NCBI RefSeq assembly: GCF_030149425.1
Contig: NZ_JASBRQ010000002.1
Span: 83,787 to 147,786, forward strand
From: Maricaulis sp.
GTDB lineage: Bacteria > Pseudomonadota > Alphaproteobacteria > Caulobacterales > Maricaulaceae
Direction: 5' to 3'
DNA length: 64,000 bases
The first letter of the stretch is position 1. Each line of letters starts with the position of its first letter. A model generated the notes under the pieces. That model did not search any database. It worked only from the letters and a program-made list of their open reading frames with translations, and was not told the DNA's origin. The translations under genes and the position numbers were made by a program. Positions 25,805 through 34,649 of this stretch are shown here, in pieces.

Positions 25805-28015
25805 ATGACGACTACCACTGCCCGCGCCGCGCTTCTCGCCGGCACCGCTCTCGCCGCCGTTGTCAGCACCGGCTTTTCCGCTCCGGCCATCGCCCAGGAC
25901 GCACAACTGGAAACCATCACCGTGACGACCAATCGTCGCGAAGAAAGCATCCAGGACGTTGCCGCATCGGTGACCGCAGCATCTGGCGAGGAACTCGCGC
26001 CCTTCACCGAAGGCGGCGCCGACATTCTCTCCCTCGCGGCCCGCGTCCCGAGCCTCTATGCCGAGAGCTCCAATGGCCGTGTCGCTCCGCGTTTCTACAT
26101 CCGCGGCCTCGGCAATACCGATTTCGACCTTGCGGCCTCGCAGCCGGTTTCGGTCATCATGGACGATATCGTCCAGGAAAACGTGATCCTGAAGAGCTTC
26201 CCGCTGTTCGACGTCGCCCAGGTTGAGATCGCTCGCGGTCCGCAGGGCACGCTGTTCGGCCGCAACACCACCGCCGGCACGATCAAGTTCGACAGCGTTC
26301 GCCCGAGCGAAGAAACCGACGGTTACTTCTCCGGCACGATCGGCACGCTTGGCACCGTCAATGTTGAAGCAGCCCTTGGCGGCACCATCATCGAAGACAC
26401 GCTGACCGGCCGTATGTCGGTGATGACGCAGAACCGCGAAGACTGGATCGACAATGCCTTCACCGGCGAAGACGATGCTCTGGGCGGTCACCGCGAGTGG
26501 GCCGGCCGTGCGCAGCTGATGTACACGCCGAACGAAAGCTTCGACGCGCTGTTCAACGTCCACGCCCGTTCGCTGGCCGGTACGTCCGCCGTCTTCCGCG
26601 CCAATATCCTGTCGCCGGGTTCGAACGATCTGAACGAGAATTTCGATCGCGACGAAGTCTATTTCGACAGCACGTTCAACAACCCGCAGAATTATGACAG
26701 CTGGGGCACGAGCGCGACGTTGAACTGGCACCTCGATGGCGCAACCTTCACCTCCATCACCGGCTATGAGACGGCTGAAGGCCGCTCTCTCGGCGATATC
26801 GATGGCGGCAACATGGTCAGCGGCCCGGGCTTCATCCCCTTCCCGTCGGAAACCCAGGACGGCCTGGATGATCTCGACCAGTTCACCCAGGAATTCCGTC
26901 TCGCCTCTGCCGACGATCTGGTGACGACCTGGCAGGTCGGTGCCTACTTCTTCGACAGTGAGTTCGACATCACCACGTTCGGCCCGAATGGTGGTTTCCC
27001 GCCGCCGACGACCGTGCGTCACAGCAATGAGCTGTGGGCGGTCTTCGGTCAGGTCAGCCACCAAGCAACCGAGCGCCTCGAACTGTCCGGTGGCGTGCGC
27101 TACACCAGCGATGAGAAATCCCTGGAAGTGATCCAGGCGGTCTGGCCTGCCGGTGGTCCGGTTGAAGTCTCCGACGAGGAGTTCAGCTGGGACCTGTCGG
27201 CCTACTACACGCTCGACGACACCACCGCCGTGTTCGGCCGTGTTGCCCGCGGCTTCCGTGGCCCGTCGATCCAGGCCCGTGACGTCGCCTTCTTCAGCCC
27301 GGCATCCGTGGCCGACAGCGAAACCTCGATCTCCTATGAGGCCGGCATCAAGTCCGAGCCGATGGGCGGCCGCGCACGCATCAATGCCACGGCCTTCTAC
27401 TACACCGTTTCCGACCTGCAGCTGTCCGCTGTCGGCGGCGGCGCCAATCTGGTCCAGCTGGTCAATGCCGATGAAGGCATCGGCTATGGTTTCGAGATCG
27501 ACAGTGAGTTCCTGGTCTCCGACAACCTGCTGATCACCGCCGGTGCAAGCTGGAACAAGACCGAGCTGAATGATGACGATCTGCTGGTCGGCATCTGCGC
27601 CCAGTGCACCGTCACCGACCCGCTGGTCGATGTCGGCGGCACCGATCGCGCTGCTGTGGACGGTAACCCCTTCCCGCAGGCTCCGGAATGGATCTTCTCC
27701 TTCACGGCTCGCTATTCCATCCCGGCCGCCAATGGCGGCGAGTGGTTCGCTTACACCGACTGGTTCTACCAGGGCGAAACCAACCTCTTCCTGTATGAGT
27801 CGGAAGAGTTCAACTCGGATGGCAATTTCGAAGGCGGTCTGCGCGTCGGCTATGCCGGTCAGACCTCCAATGGCCGCACCTATGAAGCCGCTGCCTTCGT
27901 GCGCAATATCACGGACGAGGAAAACCTCGTGGGTGGTATCGACTTCAACAACAATACCGGCTTCGTCAACGAGCCGCGCATCTGGGGCCTGTCCTATCGC
28001 CTCAGCCTGAACTAA
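25805..28015 (+). CDS. TonB-dependent receptor
   Basis: A 736-residue outer-membrane receptor. Residues 1-31 are a signal peptide (ending PAIAQ); a TonB-box-like E-T-I-T-V-T follows at about 35-40, then the plug domain (Y-I-R-G-L-G; R-G-P-Q-G-T-L-F-G-R-N-T-T-A-G-T-I) and a beta-barrel. The chain ends SYRLSLN, with the aliphatic/aromatic C-terminal strand expected for outer-membrane insertion. Substrate unknown; the peptide-degrading neighbours suggest an organic nutrient but no ligand can be read from the sequence. Codon usage is markedly biased (GGC, CTG, AAC), consistent with high expression. The gene is followed by a strong terminator. Confidence 0.93.
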   Translation: MTTTTARAALLAGTALAAVVSTGFSAPAIAQDAQLETITVTTNRREESIQDVAASVTAASGEELAPFTEGGADILSLAARVPSLYAESSNGRVAPRFYIRGLGNTDFDLAASQPVSVIMDDIVQENVILKSFPLFDVAQVEIARGPQGTLFGRNTTAGTIKFDSVRPSEETDGYFSGTIGTLGTVNVEAALGGTIIEDTLTGRMSVMTQNREDWIDNAFTGEDDALGGHREWAGRAQLMYTPNESFDALFNVHARSLAGTSAVFRANILSPGSNDLNENFDRDEVYFDSTFNNPQNYDSWGTSATLNWHLDGATFTSITGYETAEGRSLGDIDGGNMVSGPGFIPFPSETQDGLDDLDQFTQEFRLASADDLVTTWQVGAYFFDSEFDITTFGPNGGFPPPTTVRHSNELWAVFGQVSHQATERLELSGGVRYTSDEKSLEVIQAVWPAGGPVEVSDEEFSWDLSAYYTLDDTTAVFGRVARGFRGPSIQARDVAFFSPASVADSETSISYEAGIKSEPMGGRARINATAFYYTVSDLQLSAVGGGANLVQLVNADEGIGYGFEIDSEFLVSDNLLITAGASWNKTELNDDDLLVGICAQCTVTDPLVDVGGTDRAAVDGNPFPQAPEWIFSFTARYSIPAANGGEWFAYTDWFYQGETNLFLYESEEFNSDGNFEGGLRVGYAGQTSNGRTYEAAAFVRNITDEENLVGGIDFNNNTGFVNEPRIWGLSYRLSLN

Positions 28016-28037
28016 GCCGGGCCAGACGCTCGAACGG

Positions 28038-28074
28038 AAAGCCCCGGACCTCCAGGTCCGGGGCTTTTCTTTTT
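28038..28074. terminator. Rho-independent terminator after the TonB receptor
   Basis: A perfect 13-bp stem, 28038-28050 with 28055-28067, loop TCCA, followed by TTTCTTTTT. The A-run at its 5' side lets it also stop the convergent acylase transcript, whose stop codon is ten bases away. Confidence 0.9.
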
Positions 28075-28083
28075 CCAGCTTGG

Positions 28084-30210
28084 CTATTGCGCCGGCTGTG
28101 CCAGACCCCAGTCGATCTCGCGCCATTCTTCGCGCGCGAACAATACCGCCTGGTCGTCGAAATGTTCAGACGTCTCATCGATTGTGGCGGAGCCATATTG
28201 ATGGATCGCCTCGGAGCGCATCTCACCGTCGGCACTCCACTCTACCGCCATGATGTAAGTGTCACCCGCTACGCCGCGCACCCGCCCGTCCGGATCGAGA
28301 CCGTCATTACCGCCATAGACCGCGCGCAAGACATCCGGCCCGCCGCCGAGCGGCATGTCGACATCGCCGCGGACCATGCGATTGATCTCGCCCCAGGCCG
28401 GGTCGAGGCGGCCATGATGGGTCATCAGTTCTGCAGCGGCGGCTGCCAGCGCCTCGCGCGGATCCATCAGCCAGGGGTCATCATGATGACGGTTACCGAT
28501 ACAGCGCACTGCCGTGAGCACGCCGATAGCAGCATTGCGATTGTCGATATCGGTCGACAAGTCCCAGTCACGGATCAGCGCCTGGGCTTCACTCAACAGC
28601 GCATCACCGGACACATCCAGGGCCAGAACCTCCCGCATCAGCCGCGCCACGGCCGAGTTCTCCGAATAGGTCTTGTCGAACTTGATCTGCATCAGCCGCT
28701 CACGTGACATCGAGGTCTCGGCGCGCAGCAATTCCAGCCCGCGATGACCGCGATTGGTCATGCGCGGCTCGATGCCAAAAGTCGGCGAGAAATCGCCGGG
28801 GTCGAGATTTTCCTCCACCACGGTGGCGTCAAATACGGTCTGATTGGCTGATAGCAGCCAGCCCGCCCGCGGATTGAGATAGGCGGGCATGGTTCCATAG
28901 GGGTGGTAGCCCTGCCAGATCAGTTCGGAGCGGTCACCGGGCAGGTATTGACGCCAGTCATAGCCCTCAACACGATCCGGCATCACGGCGTTGTAGAGAT
29001 AGGCGATATTGCCCTCGCGGTCGGCATAGATGGTGTTGAGCGAGGAGATCGCATTCAGCTCCATCGCACCGAGCCAGTCGCTCAGACTGCGCGCCCGGTT
29101 CATCCGGTACCATTGCTCGACCTGGCGCACCTCATCCATGCCGGAATAGCGAATGGCATAATCGCCGTGTCCGGTGCGCACGACCGGGCCGTGCTCGGAC
29201 CACCACAGATCGCGTTCCACGGTCCAGCGGATGGAGCCAAAGAGGCGCACATTGAGCCGTGCCGTGCCCTGCTCGAGGTCACGCCACTCACCATCCAGCA
29301 AATAGCGGTCTCCCTCGGTCTCCAGCACGTAAATATCAGCGAGATCGGGCAGGTTGACCGTATGCGCCCAGCCCAGATCGGCATTGTGACCGTGCAGGAT
29401 CAGGGGCGCGCCGGGGAAGGTTCCACCGGCCATGTCCCAGCCTTCGTCCGAGCGCAGCCGCGCCTCATACCAGGCCACCGGCCCCTCATAGGGCTGGTGC
29501 GAGTTGATAATCAGCCGGGTCGCACCGTCATTGGAGAAGCTTGGCGCAATAGCGAAGGCGTTGGAGCCGAAGGGCAAGCGCTGCCCCTCAAGCCATTGAA
29601 ACGCCGTATCGGTATCGGCCATGGAGATATTGCGCTGGCGCTCATCCTCGAAAAGTTCCGCCAGATCGCCATCGAGCCCGTACATGAAAGGCGTGCGCAG
29701 GACGAAACCGGCGACGATATCCTCGCCTGTCACCGGCAGGGCCCCGCCCCAGACGCGCAACGGGTTTTCTGCCGCGTAAAGCGTGATACCGGCCGCATAG
29801 GCTTCGAGAATGGCTCGAGTTTCCGCGGTCAGATCGGCAGCGTAACGATCGGCCACCAGCTCGCGGATGCGCAATAGTCGGACGATGTAATCGGTCGGCG
29901 CCGCATCGGGGCCCTGAAAGCGCGCCAGTTGACCGCGCGCAGCGACAAGCGTGGTCTGGATCGTCTCCCAGTCATCGCTGGCATGGGCATATCCGAGCCC
30001 GAAAGCGGTATCGGCATCGCGCTCACCCCAGATATGCGGCACGCCGTACTCATCGCGGGTAATCGTGTGATTGGCGTAAGGCGCAGCCGCCGCCTGGGCC
30101 GCCTCCAGACTGATGCCCGGTCCGGGGCCAAGCGTGAATTTTGCCAGCCCAGCCAACACCAGCGCCAGCACCAAAGCCCCGGCAAATACCCAACGGTTCA
30201 ATCCAATCAC
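28084..30210 (-). CDS. Penicillin acylase family Ntn hydrolase
   Basis: A 708-residue exported or membrane-anchored acylase. An N-terminal hydrophobic helix (WVFAGALVLALVLAGLA) is followed by the alpha-chain start Y-G-V-P-H-I-W-G and G-Y-A-H-A-S-D. The beta-chain nucleophile is Ser216 in G-S-N-A-F-A-I-A-P, exposed by autoproteolysis in this family. Substrates of relatives include penicillins, acyl-homoserine lactones and acylated peptides; which applies here is open. Start is GTG at 30210 with GGGAGGG six bases upstream. Confidence 0.9.
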   Translation of the reverse strand: MIGLNRWVFAGALVLALVLAGLAKFTLGPGPGISLEAAQAAAAPYANHTITRDEYGVPHIWGERDADTAFGLGYAHASDDWETIQTTLVAARGQLARFQGPDAAPTDYIVRLLRIRELVADRYAADLTAETRAILEAYAAGITLYAAENPLRVWGGALPVTGEDIVAGFVLRTPFMYGLDGDLAELFEDERQRNISMADTDTAFQWLEGQRLPFGSNAFAIAPSFSNDGATRLIINSHQPYEGPVAWYEARLRSDEGWDMAGGTFPGAPLILHGHNADLGWAHTVNLPDLADIYVLETEGDRYLLDGEWRDLEQGTARLNVRLFGSIRWTVERDLWWSEHGPVVRTGHGDYAIRYSGMDEVRQVEQWYRMNRARSLSDWLGAMELNAISSLNTIYADREGNIAYLYNAVMPDRVEGYDWRQYLPGDRSELIWQGYHPYGTMPAYLNPRAGWLLSANQTVFDATVVEENLDPGDFSPTFGIEPRMTNRGHRGLELLRAETSMSRERLMQIKFDKTYSENSAVARLMREVLALDVSGDALLSEAQALIRDWDLSTDIDNRNAAIGVLTAVRCIGNRHHDDPWLMDPREALAAAAAELMTHHGRLDPAWGEINRMVRGDVDMPLGGGPDVLRAVYGGNDGLDPDGRVRGVAGDTYIMAVEWSADGEMRSEAIHQYGSATIDETSEHFDDQAVLFAREEWREIDWGLAQPAQ

Positions 30211-30301
30211 GAAAAGCCCTCCCCGGCCTGTTGGAAGGGAGAGTTGCGGTGTTTTGGGCTGGAGGCAAGGCTTGCGGGCGGAAACCCTCAGGCGTCGCCA
30301 T

Positions 30302-30381
30302 CCCCCGGTTTATCCGGGGGACCTCAACTTTGACCCTCTGCGGCGAGGTACCCCGGACCCGCGCTGATACGCGGACCGGGG
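30302..30381. repeat. Two palindromic intergenic elements
   Basis: Hairpin one has arms CCCCCGG (30302-30308) and CCGGGGG (30314-30320) inside the context CATCCCCCGGT...ATCCGGGGGACCTC, which recurs at 34539. Hairpin two (30351-30381) has interrupted arms CCCCGG-A-CCGCG-type and CGCGG-A-CCGGGG. Neither has a T-run, so they look like REP-type repeats rather than terminators. Confidence 0.65.
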
Positions 30382-30410
30382 CATAACGATCAGGGGTTTT
30401 GGCCTGAGGC

Positions 30411-33400
30411 CTACTCCCAGTAATACGCCTCGCGCGCTTCATCGCCGGTGATGACTTCATTCATCGTTACCGGGTCGTAGAGGCGGCCATTGAGCATCAC
30501 ATAGGCGATCTCATCGGTCTGGAAGATGTCCTCGAGCGGGTTCTCGCGCAGGACGACGAGGTCGGCCAGCTTACCTGCTTCCAGCGTGCCGATATCGTCG
30601 ATAAAGCCCAAATGGCGGGCCGGAGCGACGGTGGCTGTGGTCAGCACCTCGAGCGGCGTCATGCCGCCGCGGGCGAAGGACCACATCTCCCAGTGCGCCG
30701 CGAGGCCCTGTTGCTGGCCGTGGGCACCGATCGAGACGTGAATGCCGCGCTGGGCCAGGAGGCGCGCGGAAGCGGCCGAGTTGGCGTCAGCGAAATTGCT
30801 CTCCGGCGCCGTGGTCCGGCGCACGGTGGAGGGCAGCAGCACATGCGGCGGCACATGCTCGGACAGGATCGGATGCTCCCAGACATTCATCGCCTGACGC
30901 CAGAACGGGTCACCGGCGAGGCCGCCATAGGTCACCGTCAGCGTCGGGGTCAGGGCCACTTCGGTCTGCTCCCACATGCTCAGCACGTCTTCATACAGCG
31001 TGGAGACCGGGATGTTGTGCTCCATGGACGTATTGCCATCGATGATCATCGACATGTCCATATGGTAGTTGGAGCCCCCCTCCGATGCGGTGATCAGATT
31101 GGCTTCCATCGCGGCATAGGTGACCTGCTGGCGCTGTTCCCGGCGCGGCTGGTTGTAGTTCTTGATACCATGAGCACCCTGCGCCTGCAGGCGGAAGACG
31201 TGTTCACGGGCATCATCCTCACCATCAATCGCCGCATGGAAACCCGGAGCCCGGGCGCCGTAGACGATCTCGCCGGTGGAATAGGTCCGCGGCTGCAATT
31301 GCACGCCGGCGCGCTGGTATTCCGCCGCCGGGAAGATCGACGCGGCCGAGCTGGACGGGTCAAAGATGGTGGTCACACCGAGCGCGAGATGCGCCAGGGT
31401 CGACCAGTTCTGCTGCGGGATAATGCCGTCGCTGGCCTGCGGGCCATGCGCGTGGGCATCAATGAAGCCCGGCGTAATGGTGTGACCGGACATGTCGGAG
31501 ACCACAGCGCCATCCGGGATCTCGACAGAACCGGCCTCGCCGATCGCGACAATGCGATTGCCGTCGATGACGATGACGCCATTCTCGATGACGCCGCCAT
31601 CCTCGCCCGCCATGGTAATCAGACGCGCACCGGTGATCGCGACCATGCCGTCCGGACGGTCGGTCTCGATCGTCATCGCCAGCGAGATGCCCTCGCCCGG
31701 CTCCGGCGGGCTGTAAGCCTCGTCCTCATCAGCATCCGGATTGGGACGGATCTGCTCAATCGTGGCCGAGAACAGTTCAGCACCCATGGTCCAGTTGACG
31801 CGATTACCGCCTTCCGACCAGTGGATATCGGTACCGCCATTGCCCGACAGCTCTACCACCGGCAGGGCACCGGTATTGTTGGAAACCGACAGGTTTTGCG
31901 GGCCCACCGGCATCGGCATGACCCAGGCGTCGTAGTTTTCGCGGAAGGCCAGATGACGCTCGTCCGGCGAGACATGGAATTCGCCGGTCATGCCGCCATT
32001 GGCATGCACACGCTCGTCAAAACCGTCCAGATTGACCGAGTAGAGCTCCAGGCCCGGCGCCCGCCGGGTCAGGAAAATGCGGTCATTGGAAGCGCCGAAA
32101 TGCGGGTTGGAGCCACTGTCTGCGACTTCACGCATCTCGCCACCGCGGGCGGAAACCGTGAAGATACCGGTGGTTTCAGACCATTCATTCGAGGTCAGGA
32201 AACCACCGCCGTCTTTTTCAAACACGACCGTATTGCCATCCGGCGAGAAGCGCGGACGGCGGTAGATACCCGGCTCACGGGTCAGCGTCCGCTCGCCGCG
32301 GCCGGCTGCGGTCACGCTCCGGATCGAGCCGAGGTCCTGGTCATCCCAGGTAGCAAAGACGATGCGGCTGCCATCCCGGCTCCAGGAGGCGAACAATTCG
32401 CGCCGGTCCGAGCTGTCACGGGTCAGACGGCGCGGTTCGCCGCCATCGGTGTCCATGATGTAGAGCTTGCCGAGATTTTCAAACACGACCTGGTCGCCAT
32501 CGGGCGAGACCGAGGTAAAGCGCGGCATGCGCGTCTCGAACGTGTCCGGGGCGACCGGCACCGCCGGACGAACGGGATCGATCACTTCACGCGTATCGGT
32601 CACTTCGAACGGGATATTGGTGACTTCCTCGGTCTCGATATCGATACGGTGGATACCGCCGCCGGACCAGAACACGATGGAGCCGCTGTCCGGTGTCCAG
32701 TCCATGTTCGGATACATGCCGACAACGCCCCAGGTTTCCTGGTTGTCGCGGTCGAGATTATCATAGATGCGGCGGGTCTCGCCGGAGCGCAGATCCTTGA
32801 TATAGAGGCCGGACTGCATCTCGACACGGCGCACGAAGGCAATATAGCGCCCGTCCGGAGACGGTGCGGCGCGCACGGCACCGCCGGCGCCATCAACGGC
32901 TGTATCGATCTCGCCGGTGACCATGTCATAGCGGCGGATATTGAACAGGTCGCCGTTGGAATCGTCCGCATAGGTAAAGGTGTTCCCCGGGCTCACAGCG
33001 CGGGTGTAATAGATATAGCGGCCATCGGCGGAGAAGATCGGCTCGCCCTGCTCTTTCTGGTATTGCGGGTTGGGACGCTCCACCAGCGCAGAACCGCTAC
33101 CGCCCAGCACGTGGTAGAGCCAGATCTCGCCAGTACCGGCCGAGCGCGATGTGGTGAAGTGCTTGCGCGCCGCGATATAGCGGCCATCCGGCGACCAGGT
33201 CGGGTTGTTGAGAAGGCGGAAGTTTTCCTGCGTCACCTGGCGGGCATTCTCGCCATCCACATCCATGACCCAGATATTGTCCCCGCCCCCGCGATCCGAG
33301 GTGAAGGCAATCTGCGAGCCGTCCGGAGAAAAGCGCGGCTGGATCTCCCAAGCGAGGCCGGACGCGATATTGGTCGCTTCGCCGCCGCTGATCGGCATGG

Positions 33401-33656
33401 TGTAGATGTCACCCATGAGGTCGAAAGCAATGGTCTCACCGTCCGGGCTGACATCGACCGACATCCAGGTGCCTTCGGTGACATTGAAGTCGATTTCCCG
33501 GGTTTCCATCGGCGGGTTGGACACGTCCCAACCTTCCGGCGCTGTTTCTTCCACTTCGGCCTCAGCCTCGGCATCGGCATCGGCTTCCTGGAAGGCCCAG
33601 CCCGGTGCAGACGCCAGAATCGTCGACGCCGTCAGCGCCGCAATAAATCGTTTCAT
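30411..33656 (-). CDS. Exported TolB-type beta-propeller / amidohydrolase fusion
   Basis: A 1081-residue secreted protein. A signal peptide (1-21, ending GWA) and an acidic A/D/E repeat linker are followed by a WD40/TolB-like propeller with many S-P-D-G blades (about residues 60-640; for example RFSPDGSQIAF, PSPDGRYIAF), then a metal-dependent amidohydrolase domain (about 680-1070) with P-G-F-I-D-A-H-A-H-G and the terminal G-K-L-A-D-L-V-V-L motif. Homologues are annotated as WD40-amidohydrolases of bacterial predators and scavengers; a dipeptidase role is plausible but unproven. ATG at 33656 follows GAGGGGAGC. Confidence 0.9.
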   Translation of the reverse strand: MKRFIAALTASTILASAPGWAFQEADADAEAEAEVEETAPEGWDVSNPPMETREIDFNVTEGTWMSVDVSPDGETIAFDLMGDIYTMPISGGEATNIASGLAWEIQPRFSPDGSQIAFTSDRGGGDNIWVMDVDGENARQVTQENFRLLNNPTWSPDGRYIAARKHFTTSRSAGTGEIWLYHVLGGSGSALVERPNPQYQKEQGEPIFSADGRYIYYTRAVSPGNTFTYADDSNGDLFNIRRYDMVTGEIDTAVDGAGGAVRAAPSPDGRYIAFVRRVEMQSGLYIKDLRSGETRRIYDNLDRDNQETWGVVGMYPNMDWTPDSGSIVFWSGGGIHRIDIETEEVTNIPFEVTDTREVIDPVRPAVPVAPDTFETRMPRFTSVSPDGDQVVFENLGKLYIMDTDGGEPRRLTRDSSDRRELFASWSRDGSRIVFATWDDQDLGSIRSVTAAGRGERTLTREPGIYRRPRFSPDGNTVVFEKDGGGFLTSNEWSETTGIFTVSARGGEMREVADSGSNPHFGASNDRIFLTRRAPGLELYSVNLDGFDERVHANGGMTGEFHVSPDERHLAFRENYDAWVMPMPVGPQNLSVSNNTGALPVVELSGNGGTDIHWSEGGNRVNWTMGAELFSATIEQIRPNPDADEDEAYSPPEPGEGISLAMTIETDRPDGMVAITGARLITMAGEDGGVIENGVIVIDGNRIVAIGEAGSVEIPDGAVVSDMSGHTITPGFIDAHAHGPQASDGIIPQQNWSTLAHLALGVTTIFDPSSSAASIFPAAEYQRAGVQLQPRTYSTGEIVYGARAPGFHAAIDGEDDAREHVFRLQAQGAHGIKNYNQPRREQRQQVTYAAMEANLITASEGGSNYHMDMSMIIDGNTSMEHNIPVSTLYEDVLSMWEQTEVALTPTLTVTYGGLAGDPFWRQAMNVWEHPILSEHVPPHVLLPSTVRRTTAPESNFADANSAASARLLAQRGIHVSIGAHGQQQGLAAHWEMWSFARGGMTPLEVLTTATVAPARHLGFIDDIGTLEAGKLADLVVLRENPLEDIFQTDEIAYVMLNGRLYDPVTMNEVITGDEAREAYYWE

Positions 33657-33771
33657 GGTGCTCCCCTCGCAATGCGATCTGTTTGTTGGCGCACAAACTA
33701 GTCCGCATCTCCGATGACACCAAACTAATCATTCCGTAAGCACGGCTTTGTTATCGCGATGACGATCTTTA

Positions 33772-33788
33772 TTGTTATGTTATTTCGT
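33772..33788. promoter_or_regulatory. Weak Zur-like palindrome before the propeller-amidohydrolase
   Basis: TTGTTATGTTATTTCGT matches ATGTTATAnTATAACAT at 11 of 16 defined positions, 116 bases upstream of the amidohydrolase start, in an AT-rich promoter-like stretch. Much weaker than the sites at 8120 and 16759. Confidence 0.22.
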
Positions 33789-33938
33789 AACCCTTCTAAG
33801 TCATCGCTTCCCTGACCTCATGTCGCGGTTCGGGAAGCGCAAAGCCGCAATCCTCGCCCAGATTGCTTGCGACCCCGGACGCAGACTCGCCCTTTGTGGT
33901 ATGAGGGCGTGGAGGGGCGCCTATCCGGCACCAACCTT

Positions 33939-34096
33939 CCTTCTCCTCGCCCGGGGAGAAGGTGCCCCGGATATGATCCGGGGCGGATGAGGGGCTTGGC
34001 TAAAAGCTTGCGACTGTTTCCAGTTCTCCCTTGCGCGGCGTTCGCCGCGCGCCCCTCACCCCCGCTGCGCGGGACCTCTCCCCGGAGGGGGAGAGG
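33939..34096. repeat. Cluster of GC-rich palindromic intergenic elements
   Basis: Four hairpins in 160 bases: CCTTCTCC/GGAGAAGG (33939-33962), CCCCGGAT-ATG-ATCCGGGG (33965-33983), GCGCGGCG/CGCCGCGC (34033-34050) and CCTCTCCCC/GGGGAGAGG (34075-34096). The first and last pairs, with the flanking CCCCTCACC, are of the kind scattered between genes in many alphaproteobacterial genomes. Confidence 0.7.
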
Positions 34097-34538
34097 GAGG
34101 GGTTATCCTCACCCTCGCACTTACCCCCATAATCCCCCTCAGCTCCCGGGATGAGAGGCCGTGGCCACGTCATCAGGGCCCGGGCGCCAGCGGAGCCTGT
34201 CCGCGGTGGGTGCGGTGACGCGCACTTGTCTCCGGCAGGGCGTCGGGAAGGTCCGGGCGGCACTAGAACCGACCGTCTTTACCTTCCCGGTTGGATACGG
34301 AGCGGAGACGCTCCGGGAAAGCTCCGCGTGCGGGATGTCAGATCATGCCACGCACTTAAATACATTGAGATTCCGGCACGGCCGGCATCCCGCACATCCT
34401 CTCCTCTCGCGCGGTCGCAAGCCGTGCGGGCGAGAACCCTTGTCTTGATGGATGTGGAAGGGAGACTTTCGATGAAACACCATCGCCGTATCAACCCCAC
34501 GGCGCGTGAGCCGACCGGGGTCTAGACTGAACCGACAT

Positions 34539-34570
34539 CCCCCGGTGACCGCGCAGCGGTCATCCGGGGG
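34539..34570. repeat. Palindromic repeat, second copy of the CATCCCCCGG element
   Basis: Arms CCCCCGG (34539-34545) and CCGGGGG (34564-34570), extended inside by GACCGC/GCGGTC. The outer flanks CATCCCCCGGT and ATCCGGGGGACCTC are the same as in the copy at 30302, while the loop differs. Confidence 0.65.
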
Positions 34571-34649
34571 ACCTCGTCACATCCGGTGACGGATTTGGTG
34601 AGCCCCCCCCCGAATAAATCGGGGGATGGCGAGTGGGCTTTGATTACCC

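Larger units (their letters stand above)
33657..34649. other. 993-bp gene-free region with palindromes and repeats
   Basis: I see no convincing gene. It holds a weak Zur-like box near the amidohydrolase start, several strong GC-rich hairpins (33939-34096), one copy of the CATCCCCCGG palindromic repeat (34539-34570), and a C-run (CCCCCCCCCGAATAAATCGGGGG, about 34605-34625) that forms another hairpin. A 17-codon frame (34472-34525) follows a good Shine-Dalgarno. A 124-codon frame across 34151-34525 reads as Arg/Pro-rich and repeat-derived. Confidence 0.6.

Noticed and set aside
25799..28126. A 775-codon open frame antiparallel to the TonB receptor
   Set aside because: It mirrors the biased codon use of the receptor, has no family features or ribosome site, and the receptor on the other strand has full domain support.
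30612..33701. A 1029-codon open frame antiparallel to the propeller-amidohydrolase
   Set aside because: Composition is His/Arg/Gly-rich as expected from the reverse of SPDG-type repeats; no motif, and the opposite strand is a clear gene.
34151..34525. A 124-codon frame in the repeat-rich gap
   Set aside because: Arg/Pro-rich product crossing hairpin elements, with no ribosome site at its own start; only its last 17 codons have one.
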